Translations under genes and position numbers: made by a program | The notes under the pieces: model-generated | Told to the model about the DNA's origin: nothing | The model's input: only the letters and a program-made list of their open reading frames with translations | The model's database searches: none | Shown: positions 33,636-42,641 of the stretch, piece by piece | How positions within the stretch are numbered: the stretch's first letter is position 1 | How the letters are laid out: each line of letters begins with the position of its first letter | From: FEB-25 sp963822175 | Lineage (GTDB): Bacteria; Chloroflexota; Anaerolineae; Anaerolineales; UBA4823 | DNA length: 64,000 nucleotides | Assembly: GCA_963822175.1 (NCBI GenBank) | Contig: CAWGGJ010000003.1 | Coordinates: forward strand, 186,001 to 250,000 | Direction of reading: 5' to 3'

Positions 33636-33917
33636 TTATTCTTCAGATCCCTCCGGAGGCTCTAAATCATCCAACTTCATATTTTCAAAATCCCCACGAT
33701 TATATTCTTCCATAATTTCTCGGGCTTGGTCCGCCTGGCTGGATGGCACTAATAATTCCACTGCTCCTAAAGTACCAACTGTAACCGCATACGCTCGTGC
33801 AGCACCTTGCGAATTGAGCCATACCTGGATTCCCTGGGCTTCCAATAATCCTTTGATGATCTCTGCCTGAAATTGGCCTTGGATCTTATCTATAAGAACC
33901 CACTCATCATCTGTCAT
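33636..33917 (-). CDS. DUF2007-like small protein
   Basis: A 93-residue protein resembling DUF2007 (putative prokaryotic signal transducing protein). It shows the family pattern of QFQAEIIKGLLEAQGIQVWLNSQG, then GAVELLVPSSQADQAREIMEEY, and an acidic tail. These domains have a ferredoxin-like, PII-like fold and no proven function. It is convergent with the M23 gene, with only seven bases between the stops. Confidence 0.8.
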   Translation of the reverse strand: MTDDEWVLIDKIQGQFQAEIIKGLLEAQGIQVWLNSQGAARAYAVTVGTLGAVELLVPSSQADQAREIMEEYNRGDFENMKLDDLEPPEGSEE

Positions 33918-34218
33918 ATCCCTACTCCAGTATTTTAGATAATTATCAACATGAGATAAAAAGCTCGCATAGTAAGCACAAACGTAACATATATTTCTAA
34001 TTATAGTCCTTTATAATGATTACGGGTTCCCTTGATTGATTAATCAAATTTATCTGAAATATTTAATCATCGAGTATAATACTCAGGCATTAAATATTGA
34101 GTTACAAGCGTCGATCACGCAAGTTTGACGCGCCAGAATTAAGTACGACCCAGGTTCATAGGGGTTCTTATATTACAGCGCTTACAACCGATATTGACGC
34201 AATAAGGTTACAACGACA
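33918..34218. other. Intergenic region with candidate promoter for the unknown gene pair
   Basis: No gene is visible. A 12-bp perfect palindrome TTGATTAATCAA (34036-34047) lies 28 bp before a TATAAT (34075-34080) with no good -35, a layout fitting an activated promoter. The 138-nt leader to the next ATG contains a small GCGTC/GACGC hairpin near 34110-34132. Confidence 0.35.
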
Positions 34219-35805
34219 ATGAAGAGTACGGCAATAATATCATTACGTGAAGGCTACTGGGAGAACTTTGAACTTACGGATCAGGATCGTGAATTCATAT
34301 ATAACTATCTCCTGGAAATTGAAACTCCATTAACATCACCGGAATTATTAACTGCATTAGTTACCGAGCGCATCCGCCTGGAAACAATAGCTTTGGAAAA
34401 ACAACGCACCTCTGGTGGAGATATTTACCTACCAGTAAATAGCTACACAACCAACCAGGATCTTGTTGTTCCTGCCTTCGGCTGGCAGCATGCCCGGGTA
34501 ATTGGTGTACGACCAGGCCAAAATCCCGACCTGGGAAATTTCGATGTGATCCAGGTTAAATTTGACGACGACGAAATACGTGAATTTGCCTCAAACATCC
34601 AGGATCACATTCTCAATCGACCTCAGGAGACATCCATTGTGGATACTTCATTGGATGTAGAGGTCGTGATCATGGATCATGGTGAAAATTTACTTGAGAT
34701 CATCAATTCCGATTTAACTAAAAACGAGGAATTTGTTCGTATTGCTGGTAAATGGTTCCCGCGTGCATTACTCATCGATATTAATGCTGGTCATTTGAAT
34801 TTAGCAGAAGCGATCCTGGATATGGCTGGTGGTGGTCCATCCTCAACCCAACCGTTATTGGAACAGGTCGGATTAGCTACAACCACGAATTCCAAATTGG
34901 TTGAATTCTCCCTAGACCATGCTCTACAGGAAGATCCTCGTTTCGACGAAGTTGGTCCTACAGGCGAAGTTCTTTGGTTTCTCCATCGCCTGGAACCAGA
35001 GGGTGTTTTGCAGGTTCCGCCATATCTGCGTTATCAAGAGTTGGATTACGACCCTTCATTACTAACTCCTGAGATGCTTGATCTCGAACGAAAACTAGAT
35101 GATGAGCTAACACCGATCACTGGAAAATATCCGATCGTCAACGATGTTCTATTAACCCTGACATTTCCTCATTGGCGTGCTGGTAGCCTGCCATTAACCC
35201 AGAGGATCAATCATCTCTTCCCAACAGCCTATGAAGCTCCCCGGATACGTTTCCTGCTTGTTGATGGTGAGACCGGTCAGAAATTCCCGGGATGGGTTGT
35301 TCGTTCAAACCATTATGTCTACGGTCTTGGGGATTGGTATAAATCCCACGGTTTGATGCCTGGAAGCTTGATCCACGTAAAGCGTGGTAAAAACCCAGGT
35401 GAGGTAATTGTTCAATGTGACTCACAACGTGGGACGCGTGAATGGGTTCGCACGGTCCTGGTGGGTTCAGATGGTGGAATAGTTTTTGCAATGCTCAAGC
35501 AAATCATTACAGCTGCTTATGATGAACGAATGGCAATAGCAATACCAGATCCAGAAGGATTGGATGCTGCCTGGAAACAAATCCAAAAAGAACGGATTCC
35601 ATTCGAACGTATTGTGGTCAATACAGTACGTGACTTGGCAAAATTAAATCCCCAAAGTCATGTACATATCAGTGAGCTATATACTGCTGTAAATATCATA
35701 CGTCGATGTCCTCCAGGGCCGATCCTTGCCTTATTGGCATCCAGGCCTTGGTTTGTCCATGTTGGTGACTTGCATTATCGTTTCGATGAATCGGAGAAAA
35801 GTTAA
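34219..35805 (+). CDS. Conserved-looking protein of unknown function
   Basis: I do not recognise this 528-residue soluble protein. The first 60 residues (ENFELTDQDREFIYNYLLE..TSPELLTALV) look like a helix-turn-helix or winged helix. Residues 75-135 form a beta-rich module (FGWQHARVIGVRPGQNPDLGNFDVIQVKF). Residues around 330-400 look like a second beta-rich module (SNHYVYGLGDWYKSHGLMPGSLIHVKRG). It has no membrane helix or signal peptide. The next gene starts directly after its stop, and that protein also ends with a helix-turn-helix-like segment. The pair may be DNA- or RNA-binding, but this is only a guess. Confidence 0.7.
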   Translation: MKSTAIISLREGYWENFELTDQDREFIYNYLLEIETPLTSPELLTALVTERIRLETIALEKQRTSGGDIYLPVNSYTTNQDLVVPAFGWQHARVIGVRPGQNPDLGNFDVIQVKFDDDEIREFASNIQDHILNRPQETSIVDTSLDVEVVIMDHGENLLEIINSDLTKNEEFVRIAGKWFPRALLIDINAGHLNLAEAILDMAGGGPSSTQPLLEQVGLATTTNSKLVEFSLDHALQEDPRFDEVGPTGEVLWFLHRLEPEGVLQVPPYLRYQELDYDPSLLTPEMLDLERKLDDELTPITGKYPIVNDVLLTLTFPHWRAGSLPLTQRINHLFPTAYEAPRIRFLLVDGETGQKFPGWVVRSNHYVYGLGDWYKSHGLMPGSLIHVKRGKNPGEVIVQCDSQRGTREWVRTVLVGSDGGIVFAMLKQIITAAYDERMAIAIPDPEGLDAAWKQIQKERIPFERIVVNTVRDLAKLNPQSHVHISELYTAVNIIRRCPPGPILALLASRPWFVHVGDLHYRFDESEKS

Positions 35806-36252
35806 ATGGTTCCGTTGCCAGATGTGAAACACGCCAGCAGGGTAAGGCCAACCATCCATACACATTTCCACATTGATTTTAACTGGTGGCAGGAGCGGGA
35901 TCGCGATTGGCGGGTCTTCTTGCAAAGCCTGCTTTGTTCTGAACATCAACAAGCCTTTGCAGAACTATCGGACGACCACCTGGTGGATTTTGTCGATCCA
36001 GAAACTGCTGAAGTACACCAGCTGGATGGATTGCAACATGCATTAATTAGCCATTGTGCTAAGACGGAGGGATTTATTTCTCCCCGTACGACCCTTGTGG
36101 ACGCTATCTTCCGCGTCTTCCTGGCAAGTGGGAATACACCAATGACCCCCAACGAATTGGCACAACAACTCGGGCGTCCAGCAGATATTATCTTGCGTGT
36201 ATTGACTGGTGAACGCATTTATCGCGGACTTCGCCCGACTTTAGAGGGGTGA
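35806..36252 (+). CDS. Small protein of unknown function with C-terminal HTH-like segment
   Basis: A 148-residue protein encoded immediately after the previous stop, so the two are translationally linked. It starts with a His-rich stretch (IHTHFHIDFNWW). The C-terminal part TPMTPNELAQQLGRPADIILRVLTG resembles a winged helix-turn-helix. No catalytic motif is visible. tRNA-Arg follows eight bases after its stop and may be on the same transcript. Confidence 0.65.
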   Translation: MVPLPDVKHASRVRPTIHTHFHIDFNWWQERDRDWRVFLQSLLCSEHQQAFAELSDDHLVDFVDPETAEVHQLDGLQHALISHCAKTEGFISPRTTLVDAIFRVFLASGNTPMTPNELAQQLGRPADIILRVLTGERIYRGLRPTLEG

Positions 36253-36260
36253 GTTTGAAT

Positions 36261-36336
36261 GCCCCTGTAGCTCAAAGGATAGAGCAGCAGCCTTCTAAGC
36301 TGTTGGTTGTGGGTTCGAATCCCGCCAGGGGCGCCA
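36261..36336 (+). tRNA. tRNA-Arg (anticodon TCT)
   Basis: Full cloverleaf: acceptor GCCCCTG/CAGGGGC, D-stem GCTC/GAGC, anticodon stem GCAGC/GCTGT with loop CTTCTAA, T-stem GTGGG/CCCGC with TTCGAAT loop. The CCA end is encoded (36334-36336). Anticodon TCT reads AGA/AGG. Confidence 0.96.
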
Positions 36337-36415
36337 GATGACCATACAAGAATTTTTCCGATGAGTTTTTTCGGTTGGATCATTTGTATGGATACAAAGA
36401 ATACCGGAGTTTTAT

Positions 36416-36943
36416 ATGATGACTGAAAGATTTGGAATTCTAAAATTTGCGGGAAATGATGTTACCGTGATTGGTCCTGACTTGATTGCAGGCCAAAAAG
36501 CACCAGAATTTACTGCTCAAGCCCAGGATTGGTCATTGTTCAACGGGTTGCGAGATACTAGTGGGAAGGTACGGATTATTGCCTCCCTTCCTTCTCTTAG
36601 CACCTCGGTCTGCGACCGTGAAACGAGGCTTTTCAACCAGGAAGCTAGCAGCCTGGACGAGCGGATTGTTATCCTGACTGTCAGCATGGACCTACCCTTT
36701 ACCCTTAAAAACTGGTGCGCTGCTGCTGGAATTGACCGGGTGATCACCTTGTCCGATCAAAAAACAAACGAGTTTGGTCAAAAATACGGCGTCCTTGTAA
36801 AAGAACATCGTTTCCTGCGTAGGGCTATATTTGTTATTGACCAGAACGACATGCTAGTATATTCAGCCTATATGCCAGCTATTGGGGTGGAGCCTGATTA
36901 CCCTGAGGTACTTAATGCAGCCAGGAGTGCATTAAAGGACTGA
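36416..36943 (+). CDS. tpx: Thiol peroxidase (Tpx, 2-Cys peroxiredoxin)
   Basis: Peroxiredoxin of the Tpx subfamily, 175 residues, reducing hydroperoxides with thioredoxin. The peroxidatic Cys is in SLSTSVCDRETRLFN, where the usual SLDTPVC has Ser for Asp and Ser for Pro. The resolving Cys is in KNWCAAAGI, the Tpx position. It lies with hsp20 and lon in a stress-response group; its stop overlaps the upstream in-frame region of hsp20. Two tandem ATGs occur at 36416 and 36419. Confidence 0.9.
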   Translation: MMTERFGILKFAGNDVTVIGPDLIAGQKAPEFTAQAQDWSLFNGLRDTSGKVRIIASLPSLSTSVCDRETRLFNQEASSLDERIVILTVSMDLPFTLKNWCAAAGIDRVITLSDQKTNEFGQKYGVLVKEHRFLRRAIFVIDQNDMLVYSAYMPAIGVEPDYPEVLNAARSALKD

Positions 36944-36978
36944 TGAAGACGAGTCTCTGTACAAAGGAGCGAAATAAT

Positions 36979-37407
36979 ATGGAAGATATATCTGTATCAT
37001 CAGATTCCATGCGGCGCATCTGGCACATCACAGAGAATTATCAGAATACACTTGCAGAAACTTCACGCTGGCGAAGTGTCTCCCGCCTGCATGTTTGGCG
37101 TCCTCCCACTGATGTCTATGAAACAGAGGACGCCATCATCATCAGGGTCGAAGTCGCGGGTATGCGTGAGTCCGACTTTACCATCTCACTCGTCGAACGT
37201 AGCCTGATCATTCACGGCATTCGTCAGGATACACCAGAACGGCGTGCTTATCACCAGATGGAGATACCTTTCGGTGAATTTAGCACTGAAATTGAGTTAC
37301 CGTACATGATCATCCCCGATAAAGTTGAGGCGATCTACCGTGATGGGTTTTTACGCATCAGTCTGCCAATAGCGCAGCCAAAACACATAAAAGTTGAGGG
37401 TGAGTAA
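36979..37407 (+). CDS. Hsp20/alpha-crystallin small heat shock protein
   Basis: A 142-residue holdase chaperone. The alpha-crystallin domain runs from about residue 33 (PPTDVYETEDAIIIRVEVAG) to 125, with a FLRISLP strand near the end and a short C-terminal tail. Start chosen at ATG 36979 after AAAGGAG; the frame extends 12 codons upstream to a codon overlapping tpx. It is followed within 9 bp by lon, so client proteins held by Hsp20 could be passed to the protease. Confidence 0.9.
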   Translation: MEDISVSSDSMRRIWHITENYQNTLAETSRWRSVSRLHVWRPPTDVYETEDAIIIRVEVAGMRESDFTISLVERSLIIHGIRQDTPERRAYHQMEIPFGEFSTEIELPYMIIPDKVEAIYRDGFLRISLPIAQPKHIKVEGE

Positions 37408-37415
37408 ACGATTTT

Positions 37416-40052
37416 ATGTCTGCAACGCGTTGGAACACGTTAAACTTAATGCGCTGGTTGGAAGAACATGGCTGGCCTGATGAAGATCTGGAGTTAAAAG
37501 AAATGATCCTCGATTCCGACGTTCCCGGACAATCATCCTTGGTCATGGATCAAACATCAAATTCAGCGCAGGTGGTAGAAGACGGTCAACCTCAACCTAA
37601 AATCCCATCCAGCCTGCCGATCCTGCCGTTACGTGGTCTTGTTGTCTACCCTGAGACCGCAGTCCCACTGACGATTGGACAACCTCGGTCGATTCGCTTG
37701 GTTGATGATGTGGTGGCAGGTGAAGACCGGTTGATCGGGTTGGTTGCTTCTCGCGATCCTGAGCTGGAGATCCCCGAACCAAAAGACCTGTTTGAAATTG
37801 GCACCGTTGCCATGATCCACCGGCTTTTCCGGGCTCCAGATGGTACCATTCGATTATTGGTACAAGGTACGGCACGCTTTCGGTTGGGTGAGTTTTTACA
37901 ACACGAACCATACTTAAAAGCAAACATTGACCTAATTCCAGAAGCAGAGGAAGAAGGCGTTGAGGTTGAAGCGCTTGCACGTAATGCCCGAGATCAATTT
38001 GCTCATATTGGCGAGCTGATCACATCTATTCCACGTGAGTTGGTGGCCTCCGTACAGGCAATCGAAGACCCGTTGCAAACAGTTTATACCATTGCGAATT
38101 TTCAACGCATGGACCTTGCTGCTGCCCAATCTCTGCTCGAGCTGGATTCAGTAAAAGAAAAGTTACACAAGCTGGTTACCATCCTGACGCGTGAGATTGA
38201 AGTTTTGGAAATTGGTCAAAAAATCCAGAATGAAGCTCGTTCAGAGATTGAAAAAATGCAGCGTGATTATTTCCTGCGCGAGCAATTAAAAGCTATCCAA
38301 AGAGAGCTTGGCGAAGGAGACGAACAGGCAGCTGAGGTGGATGAATTACGCCAAAAGATCGATGCAGCCAAGATGCCGGAGGAGGCAGATAAACAAGCCC
38401 GCCGGGAGCTGGATCGATTGTCTCATCTGCCAACTGCTGCAGCAGAATACGGTGTCATCCGCACCTATCTGGATTGGATGGTCTCCCTACCATGGGCGAC
38501 CAACACTGACGACAATCTCGATATTTCTCATGCACGTGAGGTACTCGACCAGGACCATTACGGGCTGGAGGATATCAAAGAACGCATCCTGGAATACCTG
38601 GCTGTGCGCAAATTGCGCTATGAACGCAAGGATGAGACCCCTCCAGAAAGTAAGGATGAGATACGTCGCCTGCGTGAAGGTGTCATTCTATGCTTTATTG
38701 GTCCTCCTGGTGTCGGCAAGACCTCCCTGGGACGCTCTATTGCCCATGCGATGGGAAGAAAATTTATCCGCATATCGCTTGGGGGAATGCGCGACGAGGC
38801 TGAAATACGCGGGCATCGGCGAACGTATATTGGAGCCATGCCTGGACGAATTTTACAAGCCATTCGTCGCATCGAATCACATAACCCTGTGTTCATGTTG
38901 GATGAAATTGACAAGCTGGTCATGGACTTCCACGGTGATCCTGCCTCTGCTTTATTGGAAGTGCTGGATCCGGAGCAAAATTCAGAATTCCGTGACCATT
39001 ACCTTGAAGTGGCATTTGATCTTTCACAGGTGATGTTCATCACCACCGGCAACCTGCTGGAACCCATCCCGGATCCCTTGCGCGATCGGATGGAAATTAT
39101 TACCCTCTCTGGATACACGGAGAACGAGAAGAGTGCCATTGCCAAACAATACCTCATCCCACGTCAAATTCGTGAAAATGGCCTTCATCCCGATGAAATC
39201 CAATTCTCTGATGAAGCCTTATTGGCGGTCATTCGCTCCTACACTCGTGAAGCTGGTGTAAGGAATCTCGAGCGTGAGATCGGATCGGTCTGCCGGAAGG
39301 TTGTAACCATCATCGCCGAGAAAAAGACGGATATGGTTGTAATCACACCTGATAAAATCCATGAATTTCTAGGACGGCCTCATTTCTTCGGAAATGAAGA
39401 GATAGCCATCCGGACTTCCATCCCAGGAGTGGCAACCGGTCTGGCATACACCCAGATGGGAGGCGATGTCCTTTTCATAGAAGCTACCCGTATGTCGGGC
39501 AGCAAAGGTTTTCAAATTACCGGATCAGTGGGAAATGTGATGCAGGAATCAGCCCATGCAGCTCTTTCCTACGTCAGATCCCGCGCAGAACAGCTTAATC
39601 TTGATCAAAGCTTTTTTGAGAAATCGGATATCCATTTGCATATCCCTGCTGGTGCCCAACCCAAGGACGGCCCGTCGGCAGGAGTAACCATGGCAACTGC
39701 CCTGGTATCCCTCATCTCCGGACGACCAGTATGCGCCGAGGTTGGGATGACCGGTGAGATTACCTTGCGAGGTCAGGTTTTACCCGTTGGAGGGATCAAA
39801 GAAAAAGTCCTTGCTGCCCACCGTGCAGGCTTGAAAACAGTTATATTGCCAAAACGGAATGAGAGCGATCTCGAAGAGCTTCCTGATGAGGTGCGGAAGT
39901 CGATGAAATTTATTTTTGTCGAAACGGTGGACGAAGTTTTGAACGCAGCCCTTGAAAAAGCAAATCGGAATAAAAAACAAGCAAAATCGAAGGCTGGTCT
40001 GGAACAGAAGATCAAATCAAAGGAATCTAATGCCAAAAGTAATGCTGATTGA
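37416..40052 (+). CDS. lon: ATP-dependent Lon protease
   Basis: Cytoplasmic AAA+ serine protease, 878 residues. The substrate-binding LON N-domain covers about 65-270, followed by a coiled coil. The ATPase has Walker A GPPGVGKT near 428 and FMLDEIDKL. The S16 protease domain has catalytic Ser in KDGPSAGVTMATA (about 754) and Lys in GGIKEKVLAAHRAG (about 797). About 60 extra N-terminal residues precede the LON domain, starting at ATG 37416, and a lysine-rich tail follows it. The 3' end overlaps the next receiver gene by 23 bp. Confidence 0.96.
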   Translation: MSATRWNTLNLMRWLEEHGWPDEDLELKEMILDSDVPGQSSLVMDQTSNSAQVVEDGQPQPKIPSSLPILPLRGLVVYPETAVPLTIGQPRSIRLVDDVVAGEDRLIGLVASRDPELEIPEPKDLFEIGTVAMIHRLFRAPDGTIRLLVQGTARFRLGEFLQHEPYLKANIDLIPEAEEEGVEVEALARNARDQFAHIGELITSIPRELVASVQAIEDPLQTVYTIANFQRMDLAAAQSLLELDSVKEKLHKLVTILTREIEVLEIGQKIQNEARSEIEKMQRDYFLREQLKAIQRELGEGDEQAAEVDELRQKIDAAKMPEEADKQARRELDRLSHLPTAAAEYGVIRTYLDWMVSLPWATNTDDNLDISHAREVLDQDHYGLEDIKERILEYLAVRKLRYERKDETPPESKDEIRRLREGVILCFIGPPGVGKTSLGRSIAHAMGRKFIRISLGGMRDEAEIRGHRRTYIGAMPGRILQAIRRIESHNPVFMLDEIDKLVMDFHGDPASALLEVLDPEQNSEFRDHYLEVAFDLSQVMFITTGNLLEPIPDPLRDRMEIITLSGYTENEKSAIAKQYLIPRQIRENGLHPDEIQFSDEALLAVIRSYTREAGVRNLEREIGSVCRKVVTIIAEKKTDMVVITPDKIHEFLGRPHFFGNEEIAIRTSIPGVATGLAYTQMGGDVLFIEATRMSGSKGFQITGSVGNVMQESAHAALSYVRSRAEQLNLDQSFFEKSDIHLHIPAGAQPKDGPSAGVTMATALVSLISGRPVCAEVGMTGEITLRGQVLPVGGIKEKVLAAHRAGLKTVILPKRNESDLEELPDEVRKSMKFIFVETVDEVLNAALEKANRNKKQAKSKAGLEQKIKSKESNAKSNAD

Positions 40053-40392
40053 AGATGATCAGACCATGGTGTCCTTGCTGACTACCCTGCTTAAATTGGA
40101 GGGTTTTTCAGTTTCCACACCGGAAAATCATCATATCGATGGTGTACTCAATGATGTGCGAAAAGAGCATCCAGAGGTTGCGTTTGTGGATGTTAATTTA
40201 AACTCAGGTAGCGGGTTAGATTTGGTTCGTGAGATCCGGCGTGAGCCAGGGATTCAACAAACTCGCATCCTTATGTCTTCAGGGTTAGATTTACAAACAG
40301 AATGTATTCAAGCTGGGGCGGATGATTTTATCCTTAAACCCTTCATGCCAGAAGAGTTGATAAAACTGATCCGTACAACAATTAAACAATAA
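40030..40392 (+). CDS. Single-domain response regulator
   Basis: A receiver-only protein of 120 residues: IEDDQTM acidic pocket, phospho-acceptor Asp in VAFVDVNLNSGSG, Ser in ILMSSGLD and Lys in DFILKPFMPEEL. Start chosen at ATG 40030 after AAAGGA; it lies inside the end of lon. A kinase gene is not nearby. Its coupling to lon is notable but unexplained. Confidence 0.85.
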   Translation: MPKVMLIEDDQTMVSLLTTLLKLEGFSVSTPENHHIDGVLNDVRKEHPEVAFVDVNLNSGSGLDLVREIRREPGIQQTRILMSSGLDLQTECIQAGADDFILKPFMPEELIKLIRTTIKQ

Positions 40393-40427
40393 AAAATTAC
40401 AAAGAAAAAGAGTAAAGAAGAAAAAAA

Positions 40428-42182
40428 GTGAATAAGAAAAAAATTCGTGCCCAAATGCAGTGGCACTCAATGGATATACATTTACACACACCAGCATCAA
40501 GTGATTTCCAACAACCCGATGTGAAATACCTTGAGGTACTTCAACGCGCCGAGGCACGTGGTTTGGATATCATCGCATTTACCGACCATAATACAGTTGC
40601 TGGCTATAAAAAAATGCAGGACGAGATTCACCAGCTCGAATTATTGGAGCGCCTCAATCGTATCCTACCAGAAGAGCAAAATCGCTTGCGTGAATACAGG
40701 CGTCTCTTTGAAAAACTACTGATCCTGCCAGGATTTGAGTTTACCGCCACATTTGGGTTTCACATCATCGGTCTTTTCCCACCAGAAACCCCTATCCGTG
40801 AGATCGAATATCTTTTGATCGATCTGAATATTCCCACAGACCAGCTCGATCTCGGTTCAGCCCTTGTGGGCGCAACCTCCGATGTCTTGAATGCCTATCG
40901 TTTGATCGATGAGGCCGGGGGTTTGGTGATCGCTGCACATGCCAACTCAAACAATGGTGTTGCCATGAGAGGCTTTCCCATCGGCGGTCAAACCAAAATT
41001 GCCTACACCCAGGATCCGCATTTACATGCTCTCGAAGTTACCGACCTCGACCAGCGAGGTGCTCGGACCACCGCCACTTTCTTCAGTGGTACAAAACCAG
41101 AATACCCTCGCCGTATGCATTGCATTCAAGGCTCCGATGCCCACAGGTTGACCACTGACCCGGTGCGCAAGAAGAACCCAGGGATCGGTGATCGAGTCAC
41201 CGAAGTGCTGTTACCGGAAGTCACCTTTGAAGAGCTCCGGGACTTATTCTTAAGTAATGATTTTGCCCGCACCCGCCCGCGCCATCATATTGCCCAGCCT
41301 GCATTTGATTTCATCCAAACTGCAAGAGAAGAAGGGGCTAATATCATTCAAGACTTCCATGAGAGTATGACTGTTCGGGGTGGAAAATTATTCGCCATCA
41401 TTGCTGACGTGTGTGCCTTTGCCAACGCAAATGGTGGCACCCTTTATATTGGATTGAACGTTGATCCAAAAAAGCCCGTGATTGGGGTGCCTAACCCCGA
41501 GCAATCCATCACCCAGCTGGATAAGGAGATCAGCACGCGTATCACTCCTCCGTTGCAGTGTTCGATCGATGTTCATGAAACCAACGGTAAAAAGATCCTT
41601 CGGGTGCTCATCCCTCGCGGGGATGATCCTCCGTACGCTGTGGATGATAATAAAGTTTATGTCCGCGACGAAGCGGAAACAGGTCTGGCTGTGCGCGACG
41701 AAATCGTCAGCCTTGTTCTTCGTTCCAGTACGACCCAGAGCACATCAACGCCAAAATTGACCAGGGAAAAACCTTCGGTTGAAGCAGAGTTGCCCCAAAT
41801 AGAAGTTACTGTTGAGAGAGATGGTGAATCCCCTCCACGTACCGGGGTTGAAGTTGTCAAGGTGGATGAGCGTGAAGGTGTATCCTATTACACCATGCGA
41901 GACCTACGCAACGGGAACGAGGTAAAAAATGTCACCCGCGTTTCTGCCCGACGCCTCTGGCATTATGCCATCACAGAATTCGACCAGCTGCCTGCAGATC
42001 TTTCAAAAGTAAAAATCCAATGGCAGGGTAATGTTGGCCTTCTCGCAACTCAACGGCAAGGTAAAAATGTCCGTTACAATCTCGTTCAGCGTACTTCCAA
42101 GGGTTATCGCCTGTATTTTGGTGTGACAGAGGACGGGGTACATGGTCGCTGGAAATCACTGGTTGGTGGCGATGAGGAATGA
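40428..42182 (+). CDS. PHP-domain phosphoesterase fused to AlbA-type domain
   Basis: A 584-residue fusion. Residues 10-290 form a PHP metal-dependent phosphoesterase with DIHLHTPASS, AFTDHN, GFEFTA, AAHANSNN and GSDAHRL, which provide the expected metal ligands. Residues 290-430 match the AlbA_2/Schlafen-type putative nucleic-acid-binding domain (DVCAFANANGGTLYIGLN, DDNKVYVRD). A beta-rich C-terminal domain of about 100 residues is unfamiliar. The protein probably acts on nucleic acid or nucleotides. The track start is GTG 40428; ATG 40455, nearer the PHP start, is an alternative, as neither has a strong ribosome site. The next gene starts inside its 3' end. Confidence 0.8.
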   Translation: MNKKKIRAQMQWHSMDIHLHTPASSDFQQPDVKYLEVLQRAEARGLDIIAFTDHNTVAGYKKMQDEIHQLELLERLNRILPEEQNRLREYRRLFEKLLILPGFEFTATFGFHIIGLFPPETPIREIEYLLIDLNIPTDQLDLGSALVGATSDVLNAYRLIDEAGGLVIAAHANSNNGVAMRGFPIGGQTKIAYTQDPHLHALEVTDLDQRGARTTATFFSGTKPEYPRRMHCIQGSDAHRLTTDPVRKKNPGIGDRVTEVLLPEVTFEELRDLFLSNDFARTRPRHHIAQPAFDFIQTAREEGANIIQDFHESMTVRGGKLFAIIADVCAFANANGGTLYIGLNVDPKKPVIGVPNPEQSITQLDKEISTRITPPLQCSIDVHETNGKKILRVLIPRGDDPPYAVDDNKVYVRDEAETGLAVRDEIVSLVLRSSTTQSTSTPKLTREKPSVEAELPQIEVTVERDGESPPRTGVEVVKVDEREGVSYYTMRDLRNGNEVKNVTRVSARRLWHYAITEFDQLPADLSKVKIQWQGNVGLLATQRQGKNVRYNLVQRTSKGYRLYFGVTEDGVHGRWKSLVGGDEE

Positions 42183-42624
42183 TCCATCGCTTCCAGATGG
42201 CCTGATTCTCCGCGATTTTGAATTCCCTAAAGATTATATCGAGGTGATCAACCTTTGGGAAAATGCCGGTCCGGGCATTCAACTCCGCCGATCCGATGAG
42301 AAGGAAGAGATCGCTAAAAAGCTGCAGCGTGATCCTGACTTGTTCCTGGTAGCCGAAACCGGAGGGCGTATCATCGGATCAGTATTGGGAGGTTACGACG
42401 GTCGTCGTGGTCTGGTGTATCACCTCGCGGTAGAAAACTCCTATCGTAATCAAGGGATTGGCGCAGCCCTAATGACCGAGCTCGAAAAACGGATGAAGCA
42501 AAAAGGATGCATCCGCACCTACCTCTTGGTCACCCACGAGAATACCGAGGCGGCTCGATTCTACGAAACACATGGATGGGAACAGATGGACCTCTTTATC
42601 TATGCCAAGAATCTGGAATCATGA
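42172..42624 (+). CDS. GNAT-family N-acetyltransferase
   Basis: A 150-residue acetyltransferase. The acetyl-CoA loop is in HLAVENSYRNQGIGAALM (Q/RxxGxG/A type) and the C-terminal ENTEAARFYETHGWEQ motif is characteristic of RimI-like members. The substrate is unknown. ATG 42172 was chosen because it overlaps the end of the PHP-AlbA gene by 11 bp after a GGTGGCGA-like site; an upstream ATG at 42142 lies deeper in that gene. Confidence 0.85.
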   Translation: MRNDPSLPDGLILRDFEFPKDYIEVINLWENAGPGIQLRRSDEKEEIAKKLQRDPDLFLVAETGGRIIGSVLGGYDGRRGLVYHLAVENSYRNQGIGAALMTELEKRMKQKGCIRTYLLVTHENTEAARFYETHGWEQMDLFIYAKNLES

Positions 42625-42641
42625 ACAGTAATCAATAGACC

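Noticed and set aside
34036..34047. FNR box TTGATTAATCAA
   Set aside because: Spacing between TTGAT and ATCAA is 2 bp, not 4; kept only as an unassigned palindrome.
38308..39033. 241-residue ORF inside lon in another frame
   Set aside because: Overlaps the conserved ATPase domain of Lon entirely and has no recognisable domain.
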